Shown here piece by piece: positions 33,656 to 42,510 of a stretch of DNA of 64,000 nucleotides (position 1 is the first letter of the stretch; each line of letters begins with the position of its first letter). The stretch lies in NCBI RefSeq assembly GCF_014205225.1, contig NZ_JACHNB010000001.1:682001-746000 (forward strand), in the 5' to 3' direction. The position numbers were made by a program, and so were the translations under genes. The DNA is from Actinoplanes octamycinicus. GTDB lineage: Bacteria > Actinomycetota > Actinomycetes > Mycobacteriales > Micromonosporaceae. The notes below the pieces were generated by a model that did not search any database, was not told the origin of the DNA, and was given only the letters and a program-made list of their open reading frames with translations.

Positions 33656-35086
33656 ATGTCGCACGGCGGTGAAATCTTCGGCCTTGGCGGAGACTCGGCC
33701 ACCGAGCCCAGCTTCGAGACCGCCCTCCGGGGGTATGAGCGCAAGCAGGTCGAGCGGTATGTCGCCCGCGCGGAGAACGAGATCGCCGCGCTGGCCGCCG
33801 AGCGGGAGCAGGCGTATTCGCAGATCCAGGCGATGGCCGCGCAGATCGAGCGGCTGCAGCAGGAGATCACCCAGACCCGGCGCAACTCCGGAGTGGTCGG
33901 CGAGGTCTCGTTCCGGCACCTGGGCCCGCGGGTCGAGCAGATCCTGGCGCTCGCCGAGGAGCAGGCCGAGGCGATCAAGGCGTCGGCCACCGACGACATC
34001 GCCGGCCGGCTCGCCGAGGCGGAGCGGATCCGGGCCGAGGCCGAGGCGCACGCGCACGACGCGGTCCGGGACTTCGAGGTGGCTCTGGCCGCCCGCCGCG
34101 CCGAGGAGGAGAAGGCGGACGCCGCCAAGCGGGCCGCCGGGGAGAAGGCCGTCGCCGCCGCCCGGCAGGCCGCCGAGCAGATCCGCAGCGAGAGCGAGGC
34201 CCTGCTGGCCCGGGCCCGGGCCGAGGCGCAGCACCTGGCCGACACCGCCGCCCAGGACAGCCAGCGGGCCCGCGCCGAGGTGGACGGCTACGTGCAGTCC
34301 ACCCGGGTGCAGGCCGAGCAGGAGCTGAAAGCGCTGCGGGAGAAGACCAACCAGGAGATCACCACCCGGCGCGCCGAGGCCGACCGGGAGCACGCCGACC
34401 TCAAGGCCGCCGTCGAGCACGAGCTGGCGCTGCGCCGGCACGCGGTGATCGAGGAGCTCGGCCAGATGCGGGCCGGTGTCGAGAAACAGTGCGCCGACCT
34501 GCGCAGCGAGGCCGACAAGTACGCGGAGGAGGTGCTCCGCCGCTCGGACGAGCAGGCCACCGCCACCCGCAAGGAGATGGCCGCCCAGCAGGAGAAGATC
34601 GCGCAGGCCGGCCGGCAGCTGGAGGCCGCCCAGGACAAGGTGGCCGAGGCCGAGCGGCGGCTGGCCGCCGCGCAGGAGCAGGCGCTGGCCGGCGAGCGGG
34701 AGACCGAGCGGGTCGAGCAGCGGCTGGCCGAGGCCACCAAGCAGCTCGAGGCCGAGCTGCAGCGGGTCGCCGAGGCGAAACGGGCCGGGGAGGCCGCCGA
34801 GCGGCACGCCGCCGACGTCCGCCGCCAGGTGCAGCAGGAGGCGAAACGGGTGGCCGAGCTGGCCGCCGCCGCGGTGCTGGCCGCCGCCGCCTCCCCCGAC
34901 GAGCCGGAGCAGGACGGCAAGGCGGAGCCGCCGGTCAGGGTCACCGCGACCGCGGAAGCTCCGGTGAAGGCCGAGCCACCGGTCAAGGCCGACCCGCCGG
35001 TGAAAGCCGAGCCGCCCGCCAAGGTGACCGCCTCGGCCAAGGTGACGGTCCCACAGGCGAGCCGGGTGCCGGCCGACGCGGAGTAG
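33656..35086 (+). CDS. DivIVA-like coiled-coil protein (FilP-like position)
   Basis: A 476-residue protein built like its neighbour: DivIVA-type start FETALRGYERKQVERYVARAE, then about 370 residues of coiled coil, and a C-terminal tail with KAEPPVKADPPVK repeats. The shared HLGPRVEQILALAEEQAE and TRVEQILRLAEEQAN segments show the two genes are paralogues. It corresponds by position to Streptomyces filP, a cytosolic intermediate-filament-like protein that works with DivIVA in tip growth. ATG 33656 (after GGAGAG) is preferred to ATG 33647. A terminator separates it from the first gene, so expression may differ. Confidence 0.78.
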   Translation: MSHGGEIFGLGGDSATEPSFETALRGYERKQVERYVARAENEIAALAAEREQAYSQIQAMAAQIERLQQEITQTRRNSGVVGEVSFRHLGPRVEQILALAEEQAEAIKASATDDIAGRLAEAERIRAEAEAHAHDAVRDFEVALAARRAEEEKADAAKRAAGEKAVAAARQAAEQIRSESEALLARARAEAQHLADTAAQDSQRARAEVDGYVQSTRVQAEQELKALREKTNQEITTRRAEADREHADLKAAVEHELALRRHAVIEELGQMRAGVEKQCADLRSEADKYAEEVLRRSDEQATATRKEMAAQQEKIAQAGRQLEAAQDKVAEAERRLAAAQEQALAGERETERVEQRLAEATKQLEAELQRVAEAKRAGEAAERHAADVRRQVQQEAKRVAELAAAAVLAAAASPDEPEQDGKAEPPVRVTATAEAPVKAEPPVKADPPVKAEPPAKVTASAKVTVPQASRVPADAE

Positions 35087-35146
35087 TGACCGGCTGGCGG
35101 CCGGTTGATAGCCTCCGGACACTCCCGTCCGTTGTGGAGGTCCCGC

Positions 35147-36265
35147 ATGTCATCGGAACCCGTCGAGGAGCCGGTGGACGCACCCGCTCCCGAGGACGAC
35201 AGTCTCGACGAGGCCCGCCGCTTCGGCGCACCCGGCCGCCCGCTGAACCGGCGCAGTCCGTTCCTGTTCGGCTTTCTCTTCGGGCTGGGCGTGATCGTGG
35301 CGTACGCGCTGTTCCTCGGCGTCCGTAACGCCGCCTCGATCCTCGTCCTGATCTTCATCGCGCTGTTCCTGGCGATCGGGCTGAACCCGGCGGTGGTCCG
35401 GCTGCGCGGCTGGGGTGTCCCCCGCGGCCTGGCCGTGACCATCGTCTCGCTGACCGTGGTGGGTCTGCTGGCCGGCGGGATCATCGCACTGATCCCGCCG
35501 CTGGTCACGCAGACCACCGAGCTGATCAACAACGCGCCCGACACGATCGAGAACCTGCGCCGCAGCGAGACGGTCAACGACCTGGTGCAGCGCTACGACA
35601 TCGTGAACAAGGTGCAGAGCGCGGTGAACGCGGGCACCATCGGCGGCGCGGTGGGCGGGGTGGTCGGCGGCGCCAAGCTGATCTTCGGGACGATCTTCAA
35701 CGTCCTCACCGTGCTGGTGCTGACGATCTACTTCATGGCCTCCTTCGACAAGCTCAAGGAGGCCGGTTACTCGCTGGTCCCGTCGTCCCGGCGGGACCGG
35801 GTGCGGCTGCTCACCGACGAGATCCTGACCAAGGTCGGCGCCTACATGGTGGGCGCCATCTCGATCGCCATCCTGGCCGGGCTGAGCACCTTCGTGCTGG
35901 CCATGCTGCTCGACCTGCCCTACCCGTTCGCCCTGGCCGTGGTGGTCGCGGTCTGCGACCTGATCCCGCAGATCGGCGCCACCATCGGCGCGGTGATCGT
36001 CAGCCTGGTCGGGCTGGCCTCCTCGGTCCCGGACGGCATCGTCTGCATCGTCTTCTTCATCATCTACCAGCAGATCGAGAACTACCTGATCTATCCGAAC
36101 GTGATGCGCCGCTCGGTCAAGGTCAGCGACGTGGCCGCGGTGGTCGCCGCGCTGCTCGGCGTGGCCCTCTTCGGCGTGGTCGGCGCGCTGGTGGCGATCC
36201 CGATGGTCGCCGCCGTCCAGCTGATCATGCGCGAGGTCCTGGTCCCCAGCATGGACCAGCGTTAG
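35147..36265 (+). CDS. AI-2E/PerM-family membrane transporter
   Basis: A 372-residue protein. An acidic N-terminal tail precedes about eight hydrophobic helices, with a soluble insert (TTELINNAPDTIENLRRSE...) after the third. The stretch DLPYPFALAVVVAVCDLIPQIGATIG is the family signature. Members export autoinducer-2 or act as Na+/H+ antiporters or permeases, so substrate is open. GTGGAGG precedes ATG 35147. It lies 60 nt after the FilP-like gene and may be co-transcribed. Confidence 0.9.
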   Translation: MSSEPVEEPVDAPAPEDDSLDEARRFGAPGRPLNRRSPFLFGFLFGLGVIVAYALFLGVRNAASILVLIFIALFLAIGLNPAVVRLRGWGVPRGLAVTIVSLTVVGLLAGGIIALIPPLVTQTTELINNAPDTIENLRRSETVNDLVQRYDIVNKVQSAVNAGTIGGAVGGVVGGAKLIFGTIFNVLTVLVLTIYFMASFDKLKEAGYSLVPSSRRDRVRLLTDEILTKVGAYMVGAISIAILAGLSTFVLAMLLDLPYPFALAVVVAVCDLIPQIGATIGAVIVSLVGLASSVPDGIVCIVFFIIYQQIENYLIYPNVMRRSVKVSDVAAVVAALLGVALFGVVGALVAIPMVAAVQLIMREVLVPSMDQR

Positions 36266-36286
36266 ACCCTGCGATACGCGCGGGGG

Positions 36287-37087
36287 TCAGTCCCGGAGGG
36301 GTTTCGGGACGTCGACGTCGGCGAAGGCGGCCACCGTGCGGTCGGCGTAGGCGTTCATGTCGCCGGTCTCCATCGGACCGTCCCAGGTACGCGGCAACGG
36401 GGTCGGCACGCCCGGGGCGACCCGGCGGACCACCTCGTCCAGCACCTTCTCCGCGTCGCCGACCCAGAGGTGCTTGGCGCCCGGCATCGGGACCACCTCG
36501 GCCTGCGGGATCGCGGCGAACCGCTCGGCCGCCTCGGCCGGGCGCAGGTAGTCGTCGAACTCCGGGATCAGGGCGGTCACCGGCTTGCCGTCGGCGGCCC
36601 AGGCGGCCAGGTGTTCCGGGCGGGAGAAGCGCAGCGGCGGGGAGAGCAGGACGGCGCCGGTCACCGCCGGGTCGAGGCCGTACATCAGGGTGAGGTCGGT
36701 GCCGAAGGACCAGCCGAGCAGCCAGATGTCCGGCAGGTCGGCGAACTCCGCGTACTCGATGGCGGCGGCCACGTCGTAGCGCTCGTCGACGCCGGCCGCG
36801 AAGGCGCCGCCGCTGGTGCCCCGGACGCTGCTGGTGCCCCGGGTGTTGAACCGCAGCACGGCCAGGCCGGCCAGCGCGGGCAGCCGCCAGGCCGCCTTGC
36901 GGTAGACGTGGCTGTCCATCATCCCGCCGTGGGTGGGCAGCGGGTGCAGGCAGACGAGGGTGGCCACCGGCGGGCGGTCCAGCGGCACGGCCAGCTCACC
37001 GACCAGGGTGACGCCGTCGGCGGTGTGCAGCTCGATGTCCTCCCTCTTCGCGGGGAGGATCGAGTTGGCACGGATCTGGTTCGTCAT
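36287..37087 (-). CDS. alpha/beta-hydrolase
   Basis: A 266-residue serine hydrolase of the COG2945 type. The oxyanion region is CLHPLPTHGGMMDSHV, the RFNTRGTSSVRGTSGG segment is typical, the nucleophile elbow is GWSFG, the acid lies in the LIPEFDD region and His is in GAKHLWVG. Physiological substrate is unknown. ATG 37087 is used; the upstream frame extends into the neighbouring gene. It converges with the PerM gene, 21 bp apart, and begins 10 bp after the end of the gene at 37098. Confidence 0.87.
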   Translation of the reverse strand: MTNQIRANSILPAKREDIELHTADGVTLVGELAVPLDRPPVATLVCLHPLPTHGGMMDSHVYRKAAWRLPALAGLAVLRFNTRGTSSVRGTSGGAFAAGVDERYDVAAAIEYAEFADLPDIWLLGWSFGTDLTLMYGLDPAVTGAVLLSPPLRFSRPEHLAAWAADGKPVTALIPEFDDYLRPAEAAERFAAIPQAEVVPMPGAKHLWVGDAEKVLDEVVRRVAPGVPTPLPRTWDGPMETGDMNAYADRTVAAFADVDVPKPLRD

Positions 37088-37097
37088 ACCCCGATCA

Positions 37098-37427
37098 TCA
37101 CCCATAGCGCGGGGCGTTCCGCGAGCGCTCCACCCCGGGGCCGCGGCGGTCACGGGCGCGCCAGCACCCGGTGTGCCAGTGCCGGCGGTCGGCGCCGTCG
37201 CCGAGATCGTCGGCCGGCCAGGCCACCACGTGCGCGACGCCGGGCCGGATGTCCTGCATGCAGCCGGGGCACCGGTAGACCTTCGCGGCCGCCGCGCCGA
37301 AGATGTTGCGCACCATCCAGTCACCGTCCCGCCACTGCTGGACGCGCTGCTCGGTGATGCCCGGACGGTCCCGCGGCAGCTCGTCGTCGGCCGGGGGACG
37401 GTGGGGGCGGTTGCGGCGGGGGCTCAC
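37098..37427 (-). CDS. conserved small protein with CxxC zinc-ribbon-like motif
   Basis: A 109-residue basic protein. The core RCPGCMQDIRPGVAHVVAW followed by HWHTGCW offers Cys, Cys, His and Cys ligands for one zinc. A QWRDGDWMVRNIFGAAAAKVY segment precedes it. Similar short proteins are found near nucS and ABC genes in other actinobacteria and are sometimes called ATP/GTP-binding without evidence. A nucleic-acid role is possible but unproven. It is probably co-transcribed with the downstream hydrolase. Confidence 0.7.
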   Translation of the reverse strand: MSPRRNRPHRPPADDELPRDRPGITEQRVQQWRDGDWMVRNIFGAAAAKVYRCPGCMQDIRPGVAHVVAWPADDLGDGADRRHWHTGCWRARDRRGPGVERSRNAPRYG

Positions 37428-37480
37428 AAGGTTAAGAGTACGTAGTGACTCATCGGTAACATTCGGCCTAGACTCCGGAC

Positions 37481-38974
37481 ATGACGGCGACTCACGTTCC
37501 CGGCCTGCCCGTGATCGAGGACGGCCAGCTGATCTCGACGAACCCGGCCACCGGCGCGGAAGCGGGCCGGGTGCCCGCCGCCGACGAGAAAGCGGTGGTC
37601 GCCGCGGTCGAGCGGGCCCAGGCGGCTGCCGCCTGGTGGCAGAGCCTCGGCTGGGAGGGCCGCAAGGTCCGGCTGCTGCGCTGGCGCACCCTGCTCGTCG
37701 AGCGGATCCAGGAGCTGGCCGAGCTCACCCAGCGGGAGAGCGGCAAACCGATCAACGACGGCATCATCGAGGTGACCGCGGCCGTCGAGCACCTGGACTG
37801 GGCCGCCAAGCACGCCAAGCGGGTGCTCGGCCCGCGCCGGATGCGCACCCGCATGCTGCTCGCCGAGCACGTCGGCCACCTGGAGTACCAGCCGTACGGC
37901 GTGGTCGGCGTGATCGGCCCGTGGAACTACCCGATCGTCACCCCGATCGGCCCGATCTCCGGCGCCCTGGCGGCCGGCAACGCGGTCGTCTTCAAGCCGA
38001 GTGAGTACACCCCGGTGGTCGGCCAGTGGCTGGTCGACTCGTTCGCCGAGGTCGTCCCGGAGCACCCGGTGCTGCAGGCGGTGCACGGGCTGGGCGACGT
38101 CGGCGGCGCGCTGTGCCGCGCCGGGGTCGGCAAGGTCAGCTTCACCGGCTCCACCGCCACCGGCAAGAAGGTGATGGCCGCCTGCGCGGAGAACCTGGTG
38201 CCGGTGGTGATCGAGGCGGGCGGCAAGGACGCGCTGATCGTGGACGCCGACGCGGACGTCAAGGCGGCCGCCGAGGCGGCGGTCTGGGGCGCGATGACCA
38301 ACGCCGGGCAGACCTGCATCGGCATCGAGCGGGTCTACGCGGTCGCCCCGGTCTACGACCGGTTCGTCGAGGCGGTGGTGGAGAAGGCCGGGAAGCTGCG
38401 CACCGGCGAGGAGATCGGCCCGATCACCATGCCGAAACAGCTGGACATCATCCGCGACCACATCGAGGACGCGCTGGCCAAGGGCGGCCGGGCGGTGCTC
38501 GGCGGCGCCGAGGCGGTGCAGGCGCCCTACGTGGCGCCGACCGTGCTGGTCGACGTGCCGGCGGACTCCTCGGAGATCCGCGAGGAGACCTTCGGGCCGA
38601 CGCTGACCATCACCAAGGTGCGCGACGCCGACGAGGCCGTGCAGAAGGCCAACGACACCCCGTACGGACTGGGCGGCTCGGTCTTCGGCAAGAAGAACGC
38701 GGTCCGGATCGCCCGGCGGCTGCGCTCCGGCATGGTCGCGGTGAACGGCACGCTGACCTTCGTCGGGATGGGCAACCTGCCGTTCGGCGGGGTCGGCGAG
38801 TCCGGCTTCGGGCGGATCCACGGTGAGGACGGGCTGCGCGAGTTCGCCCGGGCCAAGGCGATCACCGTACGCCGGGCGAAATCGCTGCTCCCGGCGATGA
38901 CCTTCGAGCGCACCCCGGCCCAGGTGCAGCAGATCGTCAAGGCCCTGCGCCTGCTCTACGGCCGCAAGCCCTGA
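37481..38974 (+). CDS. aldehyde dehydrogenase family protein
   Basis: A 497-residue NAD(P)-dependent dehydrogenase. It has GPWNYP and FKPSEYTP of the cofactor site, FTGSTATGKKV, catalytic Glu245 in VIEAGGKDALIV and nucleophile Cys279 in NAGQTCIGIERV. The EAGGKDALIV variant and the short C-terminus resemble succinate-semialdehyde- or fatty-aldehyde-type enzymes. It diverges from the zinc-ribbon gene and stands alone. Substrate cannot be decided. Confidence 0.92.
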   Translation: MTATHVPGLPVIEDGQLISTNPATGAEAGRVPAADEKAVVAAVERAQAAAAWWQSLGWEGRKVRLLRWRTLLVERIQELAELTQRESGKPINDGIIEVTAAVEHLDWAAKHAKRVLGPRRMRTRMLLAEHVGHLEYQPYGVVGVIGPWNYPIVTPIGPISGALAAGNAVVFKPSEYTPVVGQWLVDSFAEVVPEHPVLQAVHGLGDVGGALCRAGVGKVSFTGSTATGKKVMAACAENLVPVVIEAGGKDALIVDADADVKAAAEAAVWGAMTNAGQTCIGIERVYAVAPVYDRFVEAVVEKAGKLRTGEEIGPITMPKQLDIIRDHIEDALAKGGRAVLGGAEAVQAPYVAPTVLVDVPADSSEIREETFGPTLTITKVRDADEAVQKANDTPYGLGGSVFGKKNAVRIARRLRSGMVAVNGTLTFVGMGNLPFGGVGESGFGRIHGEDGLREFARAKAITVRRAKSLLPAMTFERTPAQVQQIVKALRLLYGRKP

Positions 38975-39023
38975 CCGCGGCCTCGCTCCGACGCACAGGA
39001 AAAGCAAGCCCTAGGCTGTCGGG

Positions 39024-39662
39024 GTGGCCGACCACCCCGCGGTTGAGGTAAGTGATCTCACGGTGAGCTACGGCTCGACACCGGTGCTGGCCGGTGTCGA
39101 GCTGACCGTTCCGGCCGGCGCGGGTGTCTGCGTGACCGGGGAGAACGGCATCGGCAAGTCCACCCTGCTGCGCTGCGTCAGCGGCCTGCAGCGGCCGGAC
39201 GCCGGCCGGATCCGGGTGTTCGGCGGCACGGCCGGCGGCGGCCCGGCGTTCTGGGCCGCGGTGGTCACCACGGTCGAGCCGCCGACCTGGTACCCGGGGC
39301 TGACCACCCGGGAGCACGCCGAGCTGATCTGCCGCGCGCACGGGCAGGACCCGGACGAGGCCGGGGTGGACGCGGCGCTGGAGCGGTTCGGCCTGGCCGG
39401 GCACGCGGACGCCATCCCGCCGTCGCTCTCGTCCGGCCAGAAGCAGCGGCTCACCCTGGCCATGGTGCTGCTCCGGCCGAGTTCGCTGCTGATCCTGGAC
39501 GAGCCGGAGCAGCGACTGGACCCGGACGGGCGGGTGCTGGTCGCCGAGTTGCTCGCCGACTACCTGTCGACCGGCGGGTCGCTGCTGATGGCCAGCCACG
39601 ACGACAAGTTCGCGGTGGCCTCCGGTGCGGAACTCACCACGATGGAGTCGCTGCACCGATGA
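39024..39662 (+). CDS. ABC transporter ATP-binding protein
   Basis: A 212-residue ATPase with GTG start. It has Walker A GENGIGKST, signature LSSGQKQRLTLAM, Walker B SSLLILDEPEQRLD and H-loop ASHDDK. Its ATGA overlap with the next gene couples it to the membrane protein. The substrate is unknown. The two-gene layout suggests an exporter or a bacteriocin-type ABC system. Confidence 0.9.
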   Translation: MADHPAVEVSDLTVSYGSTPVLAGVELTVPAGAGVCVTGENGIGKSTLLRCVSGLQRPDAGRIRVFGGTAGGGPAFWAAVVTTVEPPTWYPGLTTREHAELICRAHGQDPDEAGVDAALERFGLAGHADAIPPSLSSGQKQRLTLAMVLLRPSSLLILDEPEQRLDPDGRVLVAELLADYLSTGGSLLMASHDDKFAVASGAELTTMESLHR

Positions 39663-41149
39663 CCGTTCTCGTCCCGCTGCGCCCGGTCCGCCGGTGGATC
39701 CACCAGCGTCAGGTGTCCCATCGGGAGCGCGGCGCGACGCTCGGCAACCTCTACGTCGCGGTGCTGCTGGTCGCGGTGCTCGGCGCGATGCTGCACCGGC
39801 AGCTGGCCACGATCTTCTGGCCGCCGGCCGCCGACCTGGGCGCGCTGCCCGCGCTCGCGCTGGCGCTGCTCGGCGCCGGGTTCCTCACCCTGGCGTTGCG
39901 CGCGATCGGCCCGGTCACGCTCGGCCGCCCCGCGGCGTACTTCCTGCTCACCGCCCCGGTCAGCCGCCGCCGGCTGCTGTTGCCGTCGCTGCGCCTGGCC
40001 GGCGCCGGGGTGGCCGTCGCGGCCGCGCTGCTGGCCACCGCGATCGCCGGGCACGCCGCGCCGCACGACCGGGCGCCGGCGATCATCCTGGGCGGGGCGC
40101 TGCTCGGCATCGGGTTGCTGCTGGTCACCGTGGTGGCGCAGCGGGCGCGGCGGTGGGCCACGGTCGCCGACCGGCTGGCCGGGCTCGCCGTGCTGGCCGG
40201 GCTGGCGCTGCTGGTGGCCGACGCCGCCGGCGGGCTCGACTCGGCCCCGCTGCGCGGGTGGCCGTCGAGGCCGGCGCTGCTCACGGTCGCCGCCGGGCTC
40301 GCGGTGGCGGTCGCGGCGGGGACCGCGGTGATCGTACGGAAGCTGGCTCTGACCCCGGCCGATCGCGTCCTGGACGCCGCGAAGCTCACCGGAACCCTCT
40401 TCGACAGCGCGTTCGGGGTGGAACCGAGCTTCCTGACCGACATGGTGGAGCGGCGCTACTGGGCGAACCGGCGGCTGACCTCGGCCCGCCCGCCGGCCCG
40501 GCTGCCGGTGCTGACCGGGCAGGACTTCCTGCTGGCCCGGCGCCGGCTGCCCCGCCTGCTCTGGCTGCTCGCCGCCACCCCGGTGCCGCTGCTGCTCACC
40601 GGGGCGCCGGCCTGGGTCACCGCGGTCGCGCTGCCGCTCGGCGCGATGGCCGCCGGCGGCACCACGACCGCCACGGTCAACACCGACTCCGGCAACCCGG
40701 TGCTGTCCCGGCTGCTCGGGCTCACCTCCCGGCAGGCGCTGTTGCAGCGGCTGTGGATCCCGGGTGTGCTGGCCTTCCTCTGGTCGCTGGCCGCCCTGCT
40801 TCTGCTGCAGCTCACCGGGCATCTGCCAGACGGCCAGTGGTGGCTGCTCAGCGTGCCGCTCGGGATCGCCGGCGGGGTCGCGGCGGTGCGCCGTGCGCGG
40901 TCCGGTTTCGTCCGCAACGACCTGCTGCCGCTGGACACCCCGATGGGGACGGTGTCGACCGGGCCGCTGGTGCACGCCTTCGCCGGCCCGGACGCGCTGA
41001 TCCTGGCGGTCCCGACGGTGGTGGGGCTGATCGTCGGCGACCCGCTGAGCCTGACGCTGATCGTCTTCCAGTACGCGCTGGCGCTGATCGGCACCCGCGG
41101 CTACCTGGTCGCCACCACCGACCCGGACCGCGTCGACCTGAAGCCCTAA
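39659..41149 (+). CDS. ABC-2-like permease (DUF6297-type)
   Basis: A 496-residue membrane protein with about ten to twelve hydrophobic helices and a central soluble stretch (RKLALTPADRVLDAAKLTGTL). The start overlaps the ATPase stop as ATGA, so it is the membrane partner. Overall form matches the DUF6297 family of actinobacterial permease-like proteins; assignment is from memory. Function is not known. Confidence 0.75.
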   Translation: MTVLVPLRPVRRWIHQRQVSHRERGATLGNLYVAVLLVAVLGAMLHRQLATIFWPPAADLGALPALALALLGAGFLTLALRAIGPVTLGRPAAYFLLTAPVSRRRLLLPSLRLAGAGVAVAAALLATAIAGHAAPHDRAPAIILGGALLGIGLLLVTVVAQRARRWATVADRLAGLAVLAGLALLVADAAGGLDSAPLRGWPSRPALLTVAAGLAVAVAAGTAVIVRKLALTPADRVLDAAKLTGTLFDSAFGVEPSFLTDMVERRYWANRRLTSARPPARLPVLTGQDFLLARRRLPRLLWLLAATPVPLLLTGAPAWVTAVALPLGAMAAGGTTTATVNTDSGNPVLSRLLGLTSRQALLQRLWIPGVLAFLWSLAALLLLQLTGHLPDGQWWLLSVPLGIAGGVAAVRRARSGFVRNDLLPLDTPMGTVSTGPLVHAFAGPDALILAVPTVVGLIVGDPLSLTLIVFQYALALIGTRGYLVATTDPDRVDLKP

Positions 41150-41158
41150 CAGTGCCGG

Positions 41159-41818
41159 CTAGAACAGGGTCAGCTCGTCGCGCTCCATGCCGCGCAGCTT
41201 GTCGTAGTCGACGACCACGCAGCGGATACCGCGGTCGGCGGCCAGCACCCGGGCCTGCGGCTTGATCTCCTGGGCCGCGAAGACGCCCTTGACCGGGGCG
41301 AGCAGCGGGTCCCGGTTCATCAGTTCGAGGTACCGGGTGAGCTGCTCGACGCCGTCGATCTCGCCGCGCCGCTTCACCTCGACCGCCACCGAGGCGCCCT
41401 CGGCGTCCTTGAGCAGCAGGTCGACCGGGCCGATCGCGGTCATGAACTCACGGCGGACCAGGGTGTGCCCCTCGCCGAACGTCTCCGGGTGCTCGGCGAG
41501 CAACTCCTGCAGGTGCGCCTCGACGCCGTCCTTCTGCAGGCCGGGGTCGACGCCCAGCTCGTACGAATAATCCTGGAAGACCTCCGCCAGGGTGATCCGC
41601 AGCTCCTCGCCGGCCTTGTTCACCACCTTCCAGACGCCCTCCGACTCCTGCAGCTTGCAGGGCGGACTCATCCAGTTCAGCGGCTTGTAGGCACGGTCGT
41701 CGGCGTGGATCGACACCGAGCCGTCGGCCTTGACCATGAGCAGCCGCGTGGCGAGCGGGAGGTGGGCGGACAACCGCCCGACGTAATCGACCGAGCATTT
41801 CGCGATGACCAGACGCAC
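41159..41818 (-). CDS. nucS: endonuclease NucS (mismatch-specific)
   Basis: A 219-residue nuclease. The N-terminal half is the DNA-binding dimer domain ([16 protein letters not shown] ... RAYKPLNWM). The C-terminal RecB-like nuclease has D133 (GPVDLLL), E147 and K149 ([19 protein letters not shown]). The C-terminus DELTLF resembles the clamp-interacting tail. NucS replaces MutS/MutL for mismatch correction in actinobacteria, with the beta clamp as partner. It converges with the ABC permease gene and diverges from the DUF4126 gene. Confidence 0.95.
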   Translation of the reverse strand: MRLVIAKCSVDYVGRLSAHLPLATRLLMVKADGSVSIHADDRAYKPLNWMSPPCKLQESEGVWKVVNKAGEELRITLAEVFQDYSYELGVDPGLQKDGVEAHLQELLAEHPETFGEGHTLVRREFMTAIGPVDLLLKDAEGASVAVEVKRRGEIDGVEQLTRYLELMNRDPLLAPVKGVFAAQEIKPQARVLAADRGIRCVVVDYDKLRGMERDELTLF

Positions 41819-41889
41819 CCGGCGACACTACCGGACGGTGCGGCCTCGCTCGGGGAGCGGGACGAGCGTGCCGGTGCCATGCTGGCATC

Positions 41890-42510
41890 GTGTTCGAAGC
41901 ATTGACCGGCACGGGTCTGGCGGCATCCGCCGGCCTGAATGCGTACATCCCCCTGCTGACCATGGGCCTGCTGGCCCGGTTCACCGGCGCGATCGACCTG
42001 CCGTCCAGCTGGTCGTGGCTGGCCAACGGCTGGACCCTGACGATCCTGGCGATCCTGCTCGCCATCGAGGTGGTCGCCGACAAGGTGCCGATGGTCGACC
42101 ACGTGAACGACGTGGTGCAGACCGTCGTCCGGCCGACCGCCGGCGGCCTGGCCTTCGGCGCCGGCTCCGCCTCGCAGACGGTGACCGTCACCGACCCGGG
42201 CTCGTTCTTCACCTCGCACCAGTGGGTGCCGGTGGTCACCGGCATGCTGATCGCGCTCGGCGTGCACGGGGTCAAGGCGGCCGCCCGCCCGGTGGTCAAC
42301 GTCACCACGGCCGGTTTCGGCGCCCCGGTGGCCAGCACCGCCGAGGATCTGGGCAGCGTCGCCATGTCGGTGCTGGCCATCCTGATGCCGTTCCTGGTGC
42401 TGATCGGCCTGGCGGTGATGGTCTGGGCCACCGTCTGGGTGGTCCGCCGTCGCAAACGTCGCCGGGAAGCGAAACTTACGGGTGTCGAAACGCGTCGCCT
42501 GTTTGGTTGA
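41890..42510 (+). CDS. DUF4126 membrane protein
   Basis: A 206-residue protein with GTG start and four to five membrane helices. The opening FEALTGTGLAASAGLNAYIPLL is the DUF4126 signature. A long loop (VPMVDHVNDVVQTVVRPTAGG) and a basic tail (VVRRRKRRRE) follow. Function is unknown. Its stop overlaps the likely TTG start of the next gene. Confidence 0.85.
   Translation: MFEALTGTGLAASAGLNAYIPLLTMGLLARFTGAIDLPSSWSWLANGWTLTILAILLAIEVVADKVPMVDHVNDVVQTVVRPTAGGLAFGAGSASQTVTVTDPGSFFTSHQWVPVVTGMLIALGVHGVKAAARPVVNVTTAGFGAPVASTAEDLGSVAMSVLAILMPFLVLIGLAVMVWATVWVVRRRKRRREAKLTGVETRRLFG

Noticed and set aside
31928..35122. 1064-codon minus-strand frame opposite the coiled-coil genes
   Set aside because: It is Leu/Gly-rich shadow sequence produced by the Glu/Ala codons of the coiled coils.
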